DNA of 64,000 bases from Diplonema papillatum (Eukaryota > Euglenozoa > Diplonemea > Diplonemida > Diplonemidae): positions 1 through 64,000 of the forward strand of contig JAPJBO010001100.1 of assembly GCA_030068145.1 (NCBI GenBank), in the 5' to 3' direction. The translations under genes were made by a program, and so were the position numbers. A model generated the notes under the pieces. The model was given only the letters and a program-made list of their open reading frames with translations. It was not told where the DNA came from and searched no databases. The first letter of the stretch is position 1, and every line of letters starts with the position of its first letter. Below are positions 1-9,165 of this stretch, piece by piece.

Positions 1-627
1 CCGAGTATTCCTTATCTTCTCCGCCGCCTAGCAAACACCCTCACCTTTCCTTCTTTTTTCCCCCTTGTCCCGGGGCCAGTGCTGTTTCGGTTGTTTTTTT
101 TTCTTCTTTTTTTTTTTTTTCCCCCCCAGCCGCATGCAATGTGTGAGGAAACTGAACCGCCCGAGTAGGCCGTTCCTAACCATGGCTGATTGCCGCGGAG
201 CAAAAAGAAAACCACGCGGGAACGAACTAATAGCCACCTCGGCGTCATTCCGGGGGCTACTACTGACGAGTAGCAGTACGGAGCCACGTCCACCCTCATT
301 TCCTGGAAGTGCATCGAACTGCCTGCTGCTGTCTCGCCACAGTCTATCAGCTGGTGGCAAACCGACTCAAGGAGTATTGCAGCAGAGCAGTCGTTCAGCC
401 AATTTTCGGACCCAGCCACCCGACTGATTGACGTTTCCGGTCTTTCTTTTCTCCTACTCCTGCGGTGTACGTTTTTTCTTCTTCTTTTCTTTTTTTTTTT
501 TGCCTCCCCCCCCCCCCTTTTCTTCTTCAGTCATGCCGCTCCCAGATTGCCCGAACATTTGTTTGCGCGTTTTAATTTGTTTTTTTGTATAAGCACCTGC
601 TTGTAGGAAATGCTTGAGGAGACTGCC
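1..627. other. Non-coding, T-rich low-complexity DNA
   Basis: No supported gene. Long T and T/C tracts lie near 93-127 and 470-525. About 45 bases at 130-175 are the reverse complement of 59265-59310, a dispersed short repeat. The last 40 bases (590-629) are a truncated left end of the MITE family described at 55165. Confidence 0.5.
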
Positions 628-629
628 AG

Positions 630-850
630 GTGGTGTCATGGGGGAGGCTTCACCGCACCTTAATTGAGTCGCGGTCGCCGATCCCCCAACCGCCAGCATC
701 ATGCTACTTGATGCGACGCGGAACAAGTGCTGACAGCACCGCCCGGCGAATAGAGGGCCACAAAAGTGGCAAATCAACCGGTCGGGGGGTGCTTAGCAGC
801 CAATGGCCTGATGGCTGAGTGCACACCTAAGCAGGGCTGCGTTGTAGCCA
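630..850 (+). repeat. Dispersed repeat family A, copy 1
   Basis: About 200 bases recur at 30463-30655 in the same orientation and at 35046-35217 inverted. Shared landmarks are TTAATTGAGT, CCCCCAACCGCCAGCATCAT and GGCCATTGGCTGCTAAG. There is no reading frame of note. It abuts the truncated MITE end at 590-629, as if one interrupted the other. Confidence 0.7.
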
Positions 851-852
851 CC

Positions 853-1048
853 ACGATTTTTTTTATTCCCTTATAGCCACGAAAAAAGAATTTTATTCCC
901 TTATAGCCACGTCAATGTTTTTTATTCCCTTACAGCCACCACATGTTTTTTAATTCCCTTATAGCCACGGAAAAAGAATTTTATTCCCTTATAGCCACGA
1001 AAAAAGAATTTTATTCCCTTAAAGCCACGGGAAAAGAATTTTATTCCG
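853..1048 (+). repeat. Tandem array of ~30-bp unit
   Basis: Repeats of a roughly 30-base unit built on ATTCCCTTATAGCCACG followed by AAAAAGAATTTT. Inverted copies of the same unit flank the hairpins and cassettes at 1455-1522, 2430-2512 and 3384-3445, so the array marks both ends of this cluster. Confidence 0.75.
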
Positions 1049-1534
1049 TGACCAGCCTGGACAGCCTGAACCACCCAACCAGACAAGTCAACCAGTCCTG
1101 GTTGCACCAGACACTAAGTCCTGGCTTTAAGGTATCAACGGCAAGGGCGTCTGAGTCGTGGTTTCAAGGGGGGTTTTCCCCTGTGAAGGGGCCCCTCAAC
1201 AGTTTTCATAACACGGCATCGTAGGTCAAGAAACGGACAAGTGTGTGTTCCTTCAATTTCAGTCTGAACTGCATTTTGCATCCCCTCCCTCTCCCTCGGA
1301 TAAAATGCAAAGGACCAATTTTATGATCGGAAATCAGGCAGCAAGCCTCACGATGTATGGGCTCAGAACTCTCGTGGAGGTAGGAACATAGTTTTAGACT
1401 GATCTTGCGAGGGGTGGGCACCCTATGAACACGAACAGAAGAAGGTGGCTCTCCAGGAATAAAATTCTTTTTCCGTGGCTAAAAGGGAATACAATTCTTT
1501 TTCCGTGGCTATAAGGGAATAATAGCTATTTTTT

Positions 1535-1662
1535 ACCGGTAAATAAGGGGCCTTTTTGTCCCGAGGGCAAGTTTTTTTCACGAGACGAGCCCGAGGGCGA
1601 AGCCCGAGGGCTCGTCTCGTGAAAAAAACTTGCCCTCGGGACAAAAAGGCCCCTTGACCGGT
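1535..1662. repeat. Large near-perfect palindrome
   Basis: A 128-base foldback with arms of about 55 bases. The outer end is ACCGGT on both sides, the arms contain CTTTTTGTCCCGAGGGCAAG and its complement, and the centre is a short CCGAGGGCGAAGCCCGAG loop. It lies directly outside the left end of the cassette starting at 1672. Confidence 0.85.
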
Positions 1663-1908
1663 ACAACGTAATTTTTTTACCGGCTGGATTTTTTTTGCCT
1701 GCCGCTGAACAGCTGCAATGAGGCCCAGGAGCAAAAGGAAACGGAATGAGCATTCCTCACCACAAGACAACATGCTAAAAGGGTTGTGCTAAGAAAGGGC
1801 GGTGTTCATGAACACCTCGCTTCTCAGTCTCACTCTGAGAAGGAACAGGGGAAACAAGAGAGGTAAAAAGGAACAGGGGAAATAGGATAGGGAAATGGGG
1901 AGTTAGGC

Positions 1909-2263
1909 TTACTTGCCCACCTTCAAGTTCAGATCAATGCTGATGCGATGGACGGTGGTCATAGTCTCAGCCACATCGATGGTCACAGGCATAGATTGAC
2001 CACATGGTTGAAGGCTTGAAGCTGCGGTCGTCTACCAGGTGCTTGAAGAAGGTTGCGTACTGTGCCTCCGTCGGCTGCTTCTTGGATGGCTTTCCCGAGA
2101 GGGGCTTTGGGTACTTGCAGTGAACTTGAATGTAGTCTATGAAGTCCCTCCACACCAACGTGTAACGTTGCCTGGACTTCTCCGGCAGAGCGCTGTCGCT
2201 GCTTTCGCCTTCAGAGCTTTCGGGACTGGAGTCGCTGACTCCTTCTTTCTTCACCTTCGGCAT
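1909..2263 (-). pseudogene. Crypton-like recombinase N-terminal domain, frameshifted
   Basis: The ATG at 2263 begins a protein starting MPKVKK, with an acidic/Ser leader, then RYTLVWRDFIDY, KKQPTEAQYATFFKHL and STMWSIY. This resembles the SAM-like core-binding domain found at the N-terminus of eukaryotic Crypton-type tyrosine recombinases. The frame stops at 1967. About 22 extra bases after the SIY codons shift the frame, and homology to the sister gene at 3182 resumes in another frame (ETMTTVHRISIDLNLKVGK, stop at 1909). The catalytic Arg/His/Tyr domain is absent. It sits inside cassette 1. The alignment to the sister copy is by eye; the family assignment rests on the core-binding pattern only. 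Confidence 0.5.
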
Positions 2264-2305
2264 TTTGTGGTCTTGTTTCCTTTAATCCTGTAGGTGTTGC
2301 TATGA

Positions 2306-2368
2306 AAATGTCTCCAGGGACAAAAAAAAACTTTTTGTCCCTGGAGGGACAAAAAGCTCCCTTATTGT
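2306..2368. repeat. Small foldback inside cassette 1
   Basis: Inverted copies of AGGGACAAAAA and TTTTTGTCCCT occur twice within about 60 bases, so the segment can fold on itself. A similar arrangement built on TTCCCTTATTTCCCTGG occurs at 3281-3348 inside cassette 2. Confidence 0.7.
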
Positions 2369-2390
2369 CCCTGGGCCTCATTGTAGCTGT

Positions 2391-3182
2391 TCAGCGGCAG
2401 GGACAAAAAAAATCCAGCCGGTAAAAAAATTCTTTTTCCGTGGCTATAAGGGAATAAAATTCTTTTTTCGTGGCGGGAATAAAATTCTTTTTTTCGTGGC
2501 TGTAAGGGAATATGTATATTTTCCTCGGGGAAATAACAGGGCTTTTTTCCCCCGAAGTGGTTTTTTCTCCCGAGCCGGGAGGCGAGGGAGAAAAAACCAC
2601 TGAGGGGGAAAAAATGGCCCGAGGGATGTTTTTCTCCCGAGCCGGGAGGCGAGGGAGAAAAACATCCCGAGGGCCACTGCCCCAGTATTTCCCCGAGGAA
2701 TGGTATTTTTTTACCGGCTGGCGGACTTTTATTCCCGAGAACGCGTGCTGTTCATGACCTGGCTCGTGATGTTCACGCTCCTTGCCAGCCTCAACAGACG
2801 TCTCCATGAAGCCCTGAATGTCTGCAGGGGAGAAGGTGTTCGCAGTCTTCTTCTTGTGGCCAGTTTGCCACTTTTTCAGCAGGATCGGGATCTTGGGGAA
2901 CTCGTTGCGAAGATTGATGTTCCACTCCGATGCAAGGCAGCTGGTCAGCATTGACTGGTACGACCACAAGGTGCTGGCCGCAAACCCATCCTCTTTCTTG
3001 TGTTTGAAGTATCCCATCAAGTCCTTCTCGGTCGGGCGGCGGGACATCTTTCCATTCTTGAACTTCCGGATCCCACAGTGCGCCAGGAAACTGGCAAACA
3101 CCCATGTGTAGCGCTCCTTGCTAGCTTCCGGCAGCAGCTCTTCGAAGGGTTCTGGAGACTCGCTTCGTGCTCGCTTCGGCAT
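2391..3182 (-). CDS. Crypton-like recombinase core-binding protein, truncated
   Basis: The ATG at 3182 begins MPKRARSESPEP. The recognisable part is residues 20-135 (about 3125-2775): RYTWVFASFLAHCGI, RRPTEKDLMGYFKHKKEDGF, STLWSYQSMLTSCLASEWNI, KIPILLKKWQTGHKKK and FSPADIQGFME. This matches the general pattern of the SAM-like core-binding domain of eukaryotic tyrosine recombinases of the Crypton type. After about residue 140 the frame runs into the cassette end, the nested palindromes and the 30-bp repeats, and stops at 2391; that tail is probably not functional. No catalytic domain follows. It could be a domesticated DNA-binding protein, a truncated transposon remnant, or the first exon of a spliced gene. 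Confidence 0.5.
   Translation of the reverse strand: MPKRARSESPEPFEELLPEASKERYTWVFASFLAHCGIRKFKNGKMSRRPTEKDLMGYFKHKKEDGFAASTLWSYQSMLTSCLASEWNINLRNEFPKIPILLKKWQTGHKKKTANTFSPADIQGFMETSVEAGKEREHHEPGHEQHAFSGIKVRQPVKKYHSSGKYWGSGPRDVFLPRLPAREKNIPRAIFSPSVVFSPSPPGSGEKTTSGEKSPVISPRKIYIFPYSHEKKNFIPATKKEFYSLIATEKEFFYRLDFFCPCR
2521..2700. repeat. Nested palindromes between cassettes
   Basis: The outer arms pair TTCCTCGGGGAAATA with its complement at 2684-2700. Inside are two further hairpins sharing a core: TTTCTCCCGAGCCGGGAGGC at about 2565-2585 and again at about 2632-2652, each closed by the complement GGCGAGGGAGAAA. The structure is a three-way foldback placed directly outside cassette 2. Confidence 0.85.
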
Positions 3183-3389
3183 TCTTGTTGTTTTTCGTCC
3201 TGAAGATAGGTTTTAGTGGTGGTTCTGCTTGGGTTTGCTCCTCCCAGGGTCTCCTGCTATTGTACTTAGTCAGATTTTGAGTTCCAGGGAAAAAAATTCC
3301 CTTATTTCCCTGGTAGGGAAATAACGGACCTTATTTCCCTGCAACTTTGCTGTACGAGGGAAGAAAAGTCCGCCAGCCGGTAAAAAAAA
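2704..3389 (-). mobile_element. Inverted-repeat cassette 2
   Basis: The ends 2704-2736 and 3356-3389 are inverted copies reading TTTTTTTACCGGCTGGCGGA followed by CTTTT and TTCCC. They share ACCGGCTGG with cassette 1 but then diverge, so the two cassettes are related and not recent duplicates. It holds one minus-strand recombinase-like frame and a foldback at 3281-3348. Confidence 0.6.
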
Positions 3390-3445
3390 TTCTTTTTTCG
3401 TGGCTATAAGGGAATATTGAAAATACCGGGTGGCTATAAGATAAT

Positions 3446-4207
3446 TTGCCCAATTTTTTTTGGAAAAAAAGATTTTGCTCAACTTCCTCAAAATTACTGC
3501 AGAGTTTGTTCCAAACTTTTAAAATTCAAAAAACCCAGTTTTTTTCCGGAAATTTTTTTTTTGCCATTTTCAAAAAGACACAAGGGTTTGATCCTGCATG
3601 ATAAGGCTTCGTGGGGGCCTGGTCAACCACCTCATCACAATAGGTGCAAACTTTCTCGACAGTGATTGGACAGTCGGGATGCCGGAGGCGGGTCTCCATG
3701 AAGAAGAGAAAAGTAAAGCAAGACCTGCCCCCTGCGCCTGTTGTCTCCGGCTGCTTCGGCAGACGACACATACTACTACTACTACTATAAGCACCTGCTT
3801 GTAGGAAATGCTTGAGGAGACTGCCAGTTGCGAAAGATCAAAGATCTCGCCGTGCTGCTCGCCGGGAAGCGAGAGAACGAGGACTCTGATTCCGGATCTG
3901 ACTACGAACTTGTCACAAGCTACCCGCAGCAGTTGCAGCCGTCGCGTGTTGCACCACGACGGAAGCGCGCTAAGAGTGACCCATCCGGTGTCACGTAGCG
4001 AAAGGCAGGCCTAGTGTGGTGCTCATCGGCATGCCGGCGACTCCCCACTATCGCAACAATGTTCCAAGATCAAAGGAGGTAAATGTGCTGTAGCCCACAC
4101 GAACCACAGGTGAACCTGGGTTCAGTGGCGGGCGTAAGCGTTAAACAAAAAAGACCCACTTTGTAGTTGGATCGTCGAGGCCGTGCTAGTTGTCAGGGTC
4201 GACTCCA
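3446..4207 (+). repeat. Mosaic of dispersed repeat fragments
   Basis: No intact gene. From 3601 the sequence matches 35248-35430 (CTTCGTGGGGGCCTGGTCAA, CTACTACTACT). At 3787-3840 and 4065-4175 there are two halves of the MITE family. The piece between them (3845-4045) matches 25860-26040 and encodes a short Ser/Asp-rich tail (NEDSDSGSDYELVTSY) ending at a stop near 4008. The arrangement is a MITE split by another repeat. Confidence 0.6.
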
Positions 4208-4595
4208 GAAACCCTCACGTTGGGTCAAAGTGCCAACACCAAAAAACAAGGAGAAGGAAGAAGGGAAAGCTATATGTAGAAACCTTCACGTTGGGTCAAA
4301 GTGCCAACACCAAAAAACAAGGAGAAGGAAGAAGGGAAAGCTATATGTAGAAACCTTCACGTTGGGTCAAAGTGCCAACACCAAAAAACAAGGAGAAGGA
4401 AGAAGGGAAAGCTATATGTAGAAACCTTCACGCTGGGTCAAAGTGCCAACACCAAAAAACAAGGAGAAGGAAGAAGGGAAAGCTAGATGTAGAAACCCTC
4501 ACGCTGGGTCAAAGTGTCAACACCAAAAAACAAGGAGAAGGAAGAAGGGAAAGCTATATGTAGAAACCTTCACGCTGGGTCAAAGTGCCAACACC
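4208..4595 (+). repeat. 71-bp minisatellite, ~5.4 copies
   Basis: A unit of 71 bases, nearly identical between copies, containing TTGGGTCAAAGTGCCAACAC and AAGGAGAAGGAAGAAGGGAA. Because 71 is not divisible by 3, all three frames stay open for several units and give spurious Lys/Glu-rich frames. It ends about 170 bases upstream of the Sec15 start codon. Confidence 0.9.
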
Positions 4596-4763
4596 GTCTG
4601 AAAACTAGAGCTTTCTTTTTTCAGTTTCCAAAAAGAAGTTCAAAATCCCCGAGCGTTGTTAACACGGAAGAAGTCAACCTACACAATTTTTACTCACTCT
4701 AATAAAAGGTGCTTTTTCTTGGAGACACCGGGAAAGGGGGGGGGATCGCCCCCTCCCCAAAGA

Positions 4764-7709
4764 ATGCCGACGGAAGCTCTTCGGACAGCGAAGGCTGTGC
4801 GAGAGCTGCTTCTCGCGAACAACGATGCCTTCGAGCTGTCCTACGCGCTGGACGGGCTCCTCTACGACAAGAAGAAGGGGCACATGAAGCCGTGCTTTCT
4901 CGCGATGACGACGCTGAACGTGTACGTCCTGAAGGACCCGAGCTACGAGCTGGTCAAGAAAATCCCCCTCGAGAACATCCGCCCGCGGCTGAGCGGCGAG
5001 ACGATGGTGTTCAAGGGCGTGCCGCCGGCGGGGAAGGGCGCGGACGGCGACTTTTACGTCAAAGTCGCAGACTCGGCGCACCGGAACGAGCTCGTCACGG
5101 CCACGGCGAGGGTCGAACAGCTTGCGATCAAGCTCGAACAGCACGAAGCGATCGTCACGGCGGCCGAAGAGTCGCGGCAAGCCGCGATGGACGAAAACGA
5201 CGGGGGTTCGAAGGACGGCGACGCCCCCGGCGAAGCCAACGACACCGACGAGCAGAAGCGGCCGGGGGCGCAGAGGACGAGGGACCAGGCGAAGCCGGAA
5301 GAGGGTGGCGTCGCAGGGGGCAGGCGGTTCCTCGTGAACAACATCGCGTCCGCCGACTTCGTCGACTACTCGGCGATACGCAGTGTGTACCCGGTACGTG
5401 AGCGAGACGACAAAGCCAACGGGGACTCGAAAGTACTCGTCAAACTCCTGCAAGAGTTCATCGACACGGAGCAGACCGGTGTCGAGCAGGAGATTCTGAC
5501 GTCGGGAGAGGTTTTCATGGCGAGCGTTGAATCCTGCGAGGCTCTGCAGCCGCACACGACGCGGGAGCTGAAGGAGAAGATCGCCCTCGTCACCGAGCGA
5601 GTGTACACCGCGACGCAGAACCTTCACAAAGCCGGCAAAGACGTCGTGAGCACCCGGCAGGAGTACAAGCACCTGACCGCCGCTCTCCTCCACACACACC
5701 TCTGCCACAACGCGTCCGTCCTCCACCGGAAGGCAGAGCAGCTCGCCCACGAAAAAAAATACTACCCGTCTCTGCTCGCGTCGAAGGAGCTCGAGACCTG
5801 CGTGCAGCCGCTGCTCAACTACAGCTACGGGAACTGGGTGTTCTACACCGCGGTACCGGCGCTGCGGGCGCTGATAAAAAGCTCGGTCCACCAGGACCTG
5901 AACAGCTGGCTGACCACGATCCGGCGGAAGGCGGACACTTTCGGGCACAAGGCGCTCGAATGGGCGTCGAACCGGATCCAGGCCAGCAACGTTGACCAAC
6001 GGAAGGTGGAGTTGGTCGACGATGAAGTGTCCGACGATGGAAGCAGCTCCGCTGCGAGGAGGCCCTCTCGGCGATCGAGTATGTCGTCTGTGGGGTCGGA
6101 GTCTGGAGACAGGGGTTTGCTGGACGACTGGGCGGACGATTTGCTTTGGGATGTTCAGCACGTCGACACCCCGCACGGCGCGTCGCTGGGGGCGCAGTTT
6201 CTCGAGCATCTAACCGACCTCATGGTGAACCCAACGGACCCGAACGACATCAAGCTGAGCGTCGTGCACACCGCGATGCGCGTGTTCAAAAGCCTGGACC
6301 CGGACCACGGCGAAACGTCCCTCCAGCGATACTACACCCGCAACCGCGCCCGGCAGCTGACGCTGCGGCTCGAAACCGTGGCTTCCCTCCGCGACCTCAC
6401 GCGCACGTGGCTGGCGGGGGTCACGGGGTTTTTTTTCGTCGACCTCGTCGTGATGCAGAGCACGCATCCCCGCCTCGTCCACGACTACCACATCCAAGGC
6501 CTTTGGGAGCAGGCGGCCGCGTGCCTGCTGAAGTGGCTTGTCGCGAAGTCGGAGGATGCCGGGGCGTCGTGGGAAGAACTCCTCGAGGTGAAAGCCGTCG
6601 CGTTGGAAGTCGTAGTCGCCCTCGAAGAACACCTCGCGGTCGGAGGGGGGTCGAGCTACCGCTTGGACCCGCTGTACGAGGGCATCTCCCGCATCCGCGC
6701 AGCGGCCATCAACAAGCTCCATGAGAAGGCGCGAAACGACGTCGACGACCTCCTGAAGTCCGACAAGTACCAGCTGGTCTCGATGATGGCGAAGCCTGAC
6801 GACGAGCTCTGCCGGAAGCTCTTCCTGCACTTGAACTGCGGCAGCGGGCTGCCGCGGTGCAGCTTGACGGTCCTCAAGATCATGGACATCCTCTTCCTCG
6901 CGTTGGACGCCGGCTTCCGGATATACAGGGGGGCCGGCGACGTCGACGACGAAGTCCGTGGGCACGTCGAATCCCTCCTCGTGCACCTCGCCTGCCAGCT
7001 CGACGAGCGCACGGGGAAGCTGATGAAGACCAACACGCTCCAGATCTTCATCCAAAGCACCAACGCCGCCGCCTTCGACGCGGCAGCCCTCGCGCTGTCG
7101 CAGGAGTACGCGGTTAAAGCCAGCTCGTCTTCCCACGTGCGAGACGGCCGGCTGCAGGTGTTCGCAGGGCCCCGCCGCCAGCTCCGCCACTGCCAGAAAC
7201 GGTTCGAGAGCCGGGGGACCGCGCTGCTGGCTCAGCAGATCAAAGAGTACATGGAGACGCTGCAGGCGTCGATGTGGTGCGAGAAGAGCTACAGCGCCGA
7301 CTACACGCCGCTGACGGACCTAAAGCAGAAGCTCGTCAGCAGCTGGGCGCAGAGGCAGCAGATGCTCTCCCCGGCGCTCGCACGCCGGACGCAGCAGTGT
7401 GAGATAGACCTGGTGGACAAGGGCCTGGTGAAGATCGCGAACGACCTCGTCTTCTCGACGACGATGCCGCACGGCCAGCGCGGCAAGGCGCTGCAGGAGC
7501 TGCGGGCCGACGCCGCGTCGCTCGAAAAGGCGTGCAACCAGTTCCAGATCGCGCTGCCGTCGTTCGCCGCCGAGATCCAGTCGCTCGGGGCGCAGTCGCA
7601 GCAGCTCGACGGGCAGCCGGCCCCGCCAGCTAATCCGTCGGCGGCAAACCTCCTCGACCCGACCGCAGCACAGAGGCGCCGCCGCTTCACGTTCAGACGG
7701 AGAGATTGA
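4764..7709 (+). CDS. Exocyst subunit Sec15 (EXOC6-like) with N-terminal PH-like domain
   Basis: A 981-residue protein, single exon, starting at an ATG with A at -3. Sec15 is the exocyst subunit that links Rab GTPases on secretory vesicles to the tethering complex at the plasma membrane. The Sec15 signature is visible at residues 320-412 (EQLAHEKKYYPSLLASKELE, VPALRALIKSSVHQDLNSWL) and 495-600 (SVVHTAMRVFKSLDPDHGET, QRYYTRNRARQLTLRLET, WLAGVTGFFFVDLVVM), with a helical C-terminal region to about 930. Residues 15-125 look like a PH-type fold (GHMKPCFLAMTTLNVYVLKD), which metazoan and yeast Sec15 are not known to have. An acidic linker (130-190) and a Ser/Asp-rich insert near 420-460 are lineage additions. 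The last 100 codons are copied twice downstream. The family call is firm; the PH call is inference. Confidence 0.85.
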   Translation: MPTEALRTAKAVRELLLANNDAFELSYALDGLLYDKKKGHMKPCFLAMTTLNVYVLKDPSYELVKKIPLENIRPRLSGETMVFKGVPPAGKGADGDFYVKVADSAHRNELVTATARVEQLAIKLEQHEAIVTAAEESRQAAMDENDGGSKDGDAPGEANDTDEQKRPGAQRTRDQAKPEEGGVAGGRRFLVNNIASADFVDYSAIRSVYPVRERDDKANGDSKVLVKLLQEFIDTEQTGVEQEILTSGEVFMASVESCEALQPHTTRELKEKIALVTERVYTATQNLHKAGKDVVSTRQEYKHLTAALLHTHLCHNASVLHRKAEQLAHEKKYYPSLLASKELETCVQPLLNYSYGNWVFYTAVPALRALIKSSVHQDLNSWLTTIRRKADTFGHKALEWASNRIQASNVDQRKVELVDDEVSDDGSSSAARRPSRRSSMSSVGSESGDRGLLDDWADDLLWDVQHVDTPHGASLGAQFLEHLTDLMVNPTDPNDIKLSVVHTAMRVFKSLDPDHGETSLQRYYTRNRARQLTLRLETVASLRDLTRTWLAGVTGFFFVDLVVMQSTHPRLVHDYHIQGLWEQAAACLLKWLVAKSEDAGASWEELLEVKAVALEVVVALEEHLAVGGGSSYRLDPLYEGISRIRAAAINKLHEKARNDVDDLLKSDKYQLVSMMAKPDDELCRKLFLHLNCGSGLPRCSLTVLKIMDILFLALDAGFRIYRGAGDVDDEVRGHVESLLVHLACQLDERTGKLMKTNTLQIFIQSTNAAAFDAAALALSQEYAVKASSSSHVRDGRLQVFAGPRRQLRHCQKRFESRGTALLAQQIKEYMETLQASMWCEKSYSADYTPLTDLKQKLVSSWAQRQQMLSPALARRTQQCEIDLVDKGLVKIANDLVFSTTMPHGQRGKALQELRADAASLEKACNQFQIALPSFAAEIQSLGAQSQQLDGQPAPPANPSAANLLDPTAAQRRRRFTFRRRD

Positions 7710-8990
7710 CAGCTTGACAAGTTGCATTGCTGGGGTTTCTGCGAAACAAGCAATCATCGTGGTCCTTCGCTGTGACGCGTTGTGGAATTGCGATTATCTA
7801 GGGTTACAACAACAAAACAGAAAAAGAAGTTTTCGGAGGACCCTGGAATACCGGACCATTACACCTCGCTACAATGCTAAAAATGAAGAAGAAGAAGGAG
7901 AAGTTTTCCTCGGAGGCCAAGAGCCTGACAGTCAACTGCAGTCAGTGGCGCAACCCCGTCCTCTCTGCCCTGTGGTTGACCTGGTGGACAAGGGCCTGGT
8001 GAAGATCGCGAACGACCTCGTCTTCTCGACGACGATGCCGCACGGCCAGCGCGGCAAGGCGCTGCAGGAGCTGCGGGCCGACGCCGCATCGCTCGAAAAG
8101 GCGTGCAACCAGTTCCAGATCGCGCTGCCGTCGTTCGCCGCCGAGATCCAGTCGCTCGGGGCGCAGTCGCAGCAGCTCGACGGGCAGCCGGCCCCGCCAG
8201 CTAATCCGTCGGCGGCAAACCTCCTCGACCCGACCGCAGCACAGAGGCGCCGCCGCTTCACGTTCAGACGGAGAGATTGACAGCTTGACAAGTTGCATTG
8301 CTGGGGTTTCTGCGAAACAAGCAATCATCGTGGTCCTTCGCTGTGACGCGTTGTGGAATTGCGATTATCTAGGGTTACAACAACAAAACAGAAAAAGAAG
8401 TTTTCGGAGGACCCTGGAATACCGGACCATTACACCTCGCTACAATGCTAAAAATGAAGAAGAAGAAGGAGAAGTTTTCCTCGGAGGCCAAGAGCCTGAC
8501 AGTCAACTGCAGTCAGTGGCGCAACCCCGTCCTCTCTGCCCTGTGGTTGACCTGGTGGACAAGGGCCTGGTGAAGATCGCGAACGACCTCGTCTTCTCGA
8601 CGACGATGCCGCACGGCCAGCGCGGCAAGGCGCTGCAGGAGCTGCGGGCCGACGCCGCATCGCTCGAAAAGGCGTGCAACCAGTTCCAGATCGCGCTGCC
8701 GTCGTTCGCCGCCGAGATCCAGTCGCTCGGGGCGCAGTCGCAGCAGCTCGACGGGCAGCCGGCCCCGCCAGCTAATCCGTCGGCGGCAAACCTCCTCGAC
8801 CCGACCGCAGCACAGAGGTGCCGCCGCTTCACGTTCAGACGGAGAGATTGACAGCTTGACAAGTTGCAAATTGCTGGGGTTTCTGCAAAACAAGCAATCA
8901 TCGTGGTCCTTCGCTGTGACGCGTTGTGGAATTGCGATTATCTAGTGTTAAAACAAAAACAGAAGAGAAGAAGTTTTCGGAGGACCCTGG
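7407..8990 (+). repeat. 571-bp tandem repeat of the Sec15 3' end
   Basis: The segment from codon 882 of Sec15 through the stop and about 260 bases of downstream sequence is repeated: units start at 7407, 7978 and 8549, an exact 571-base period. Copies 2 and 3 keep the coding frame and stop codon almost without change, but have no start or upstream exon. The third unit decays after about 8940. Each junction joins downstream sequence ending CTGCCCTGTG to GTTGACCTGGTGGAC. Confidence 0.95.
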
Positions 8991-9000
8991 AATACCGGAC

Positions 9001-9165
9001 CTGCAGCGCCTTGCCGCGCTGGCCGTGCGGCATCGTCGTCGAGAAGACGAGGTCGTTCGCGATCTTCACCAGGCCCTTGTCCACCAGGTCAACCACAGGG
9101 CAAGGGGGTTGCGCCACTGACTGCAGTTGACTGTAAGGCTCTTGGCCTCCGAGGAAAACTTCTCT
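9001..9165 (-). repeat. Inverted fragment of the Sec15 3' repeat
   Basis: Reverse complement of about 7915-8070, crossing the same downstream/coding junction present in copies 2 and 3. The inversion must therefore derive from a duplicated unit and not from the original gene end. Antisense frames here carry no independent coding evidence. Confidence 0.85.

Larger units (their letters stand above)
1672..2429 (-). mobile_element. Inverted-repeat cassette 1
   Basis: The ends 1672-1729 and 2371-2429 are inverted copies of about 55 bases beginning TTTTTTTACCGGCTGG and containing GCCGCTGAACAGCT and CAATGAGGCCCAGG. They enclose one minus-strand recombinase-like reading frame and a small foldback (2306-2368, built on TTTTTGTCCCTGG). 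The layout matches a DNA element with terminal inverted repeats. No catalytic recombinase domain is present, so mobility would need another source. Confidence 0.6.

Noticed and set aside
4167..4702. Overlapping Lys/Glu-rich frames
   Set aside because: They arise from a 71-bp tandem repeat read in all frames; no start context or domain.
4674..6209. 511-codon minus-strand frame opposite Sec15
   Set aside because: It is the complement of a GC-rich, strongly biased coding exon with clear Sec15 homology; it has no domain of its own. The same applies to 6210-7190, 12902-13867, 17279-18559, 27627-28319 and the minus frames opposite the LINE.
7714..8280. 188-codon frame spanning Sec15 downstream DNA and copy 2
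   Set aside because: Only the last 100 codons are Sec15-derived; the first part is translated non-coding sequence and repeats identically in the next unit.
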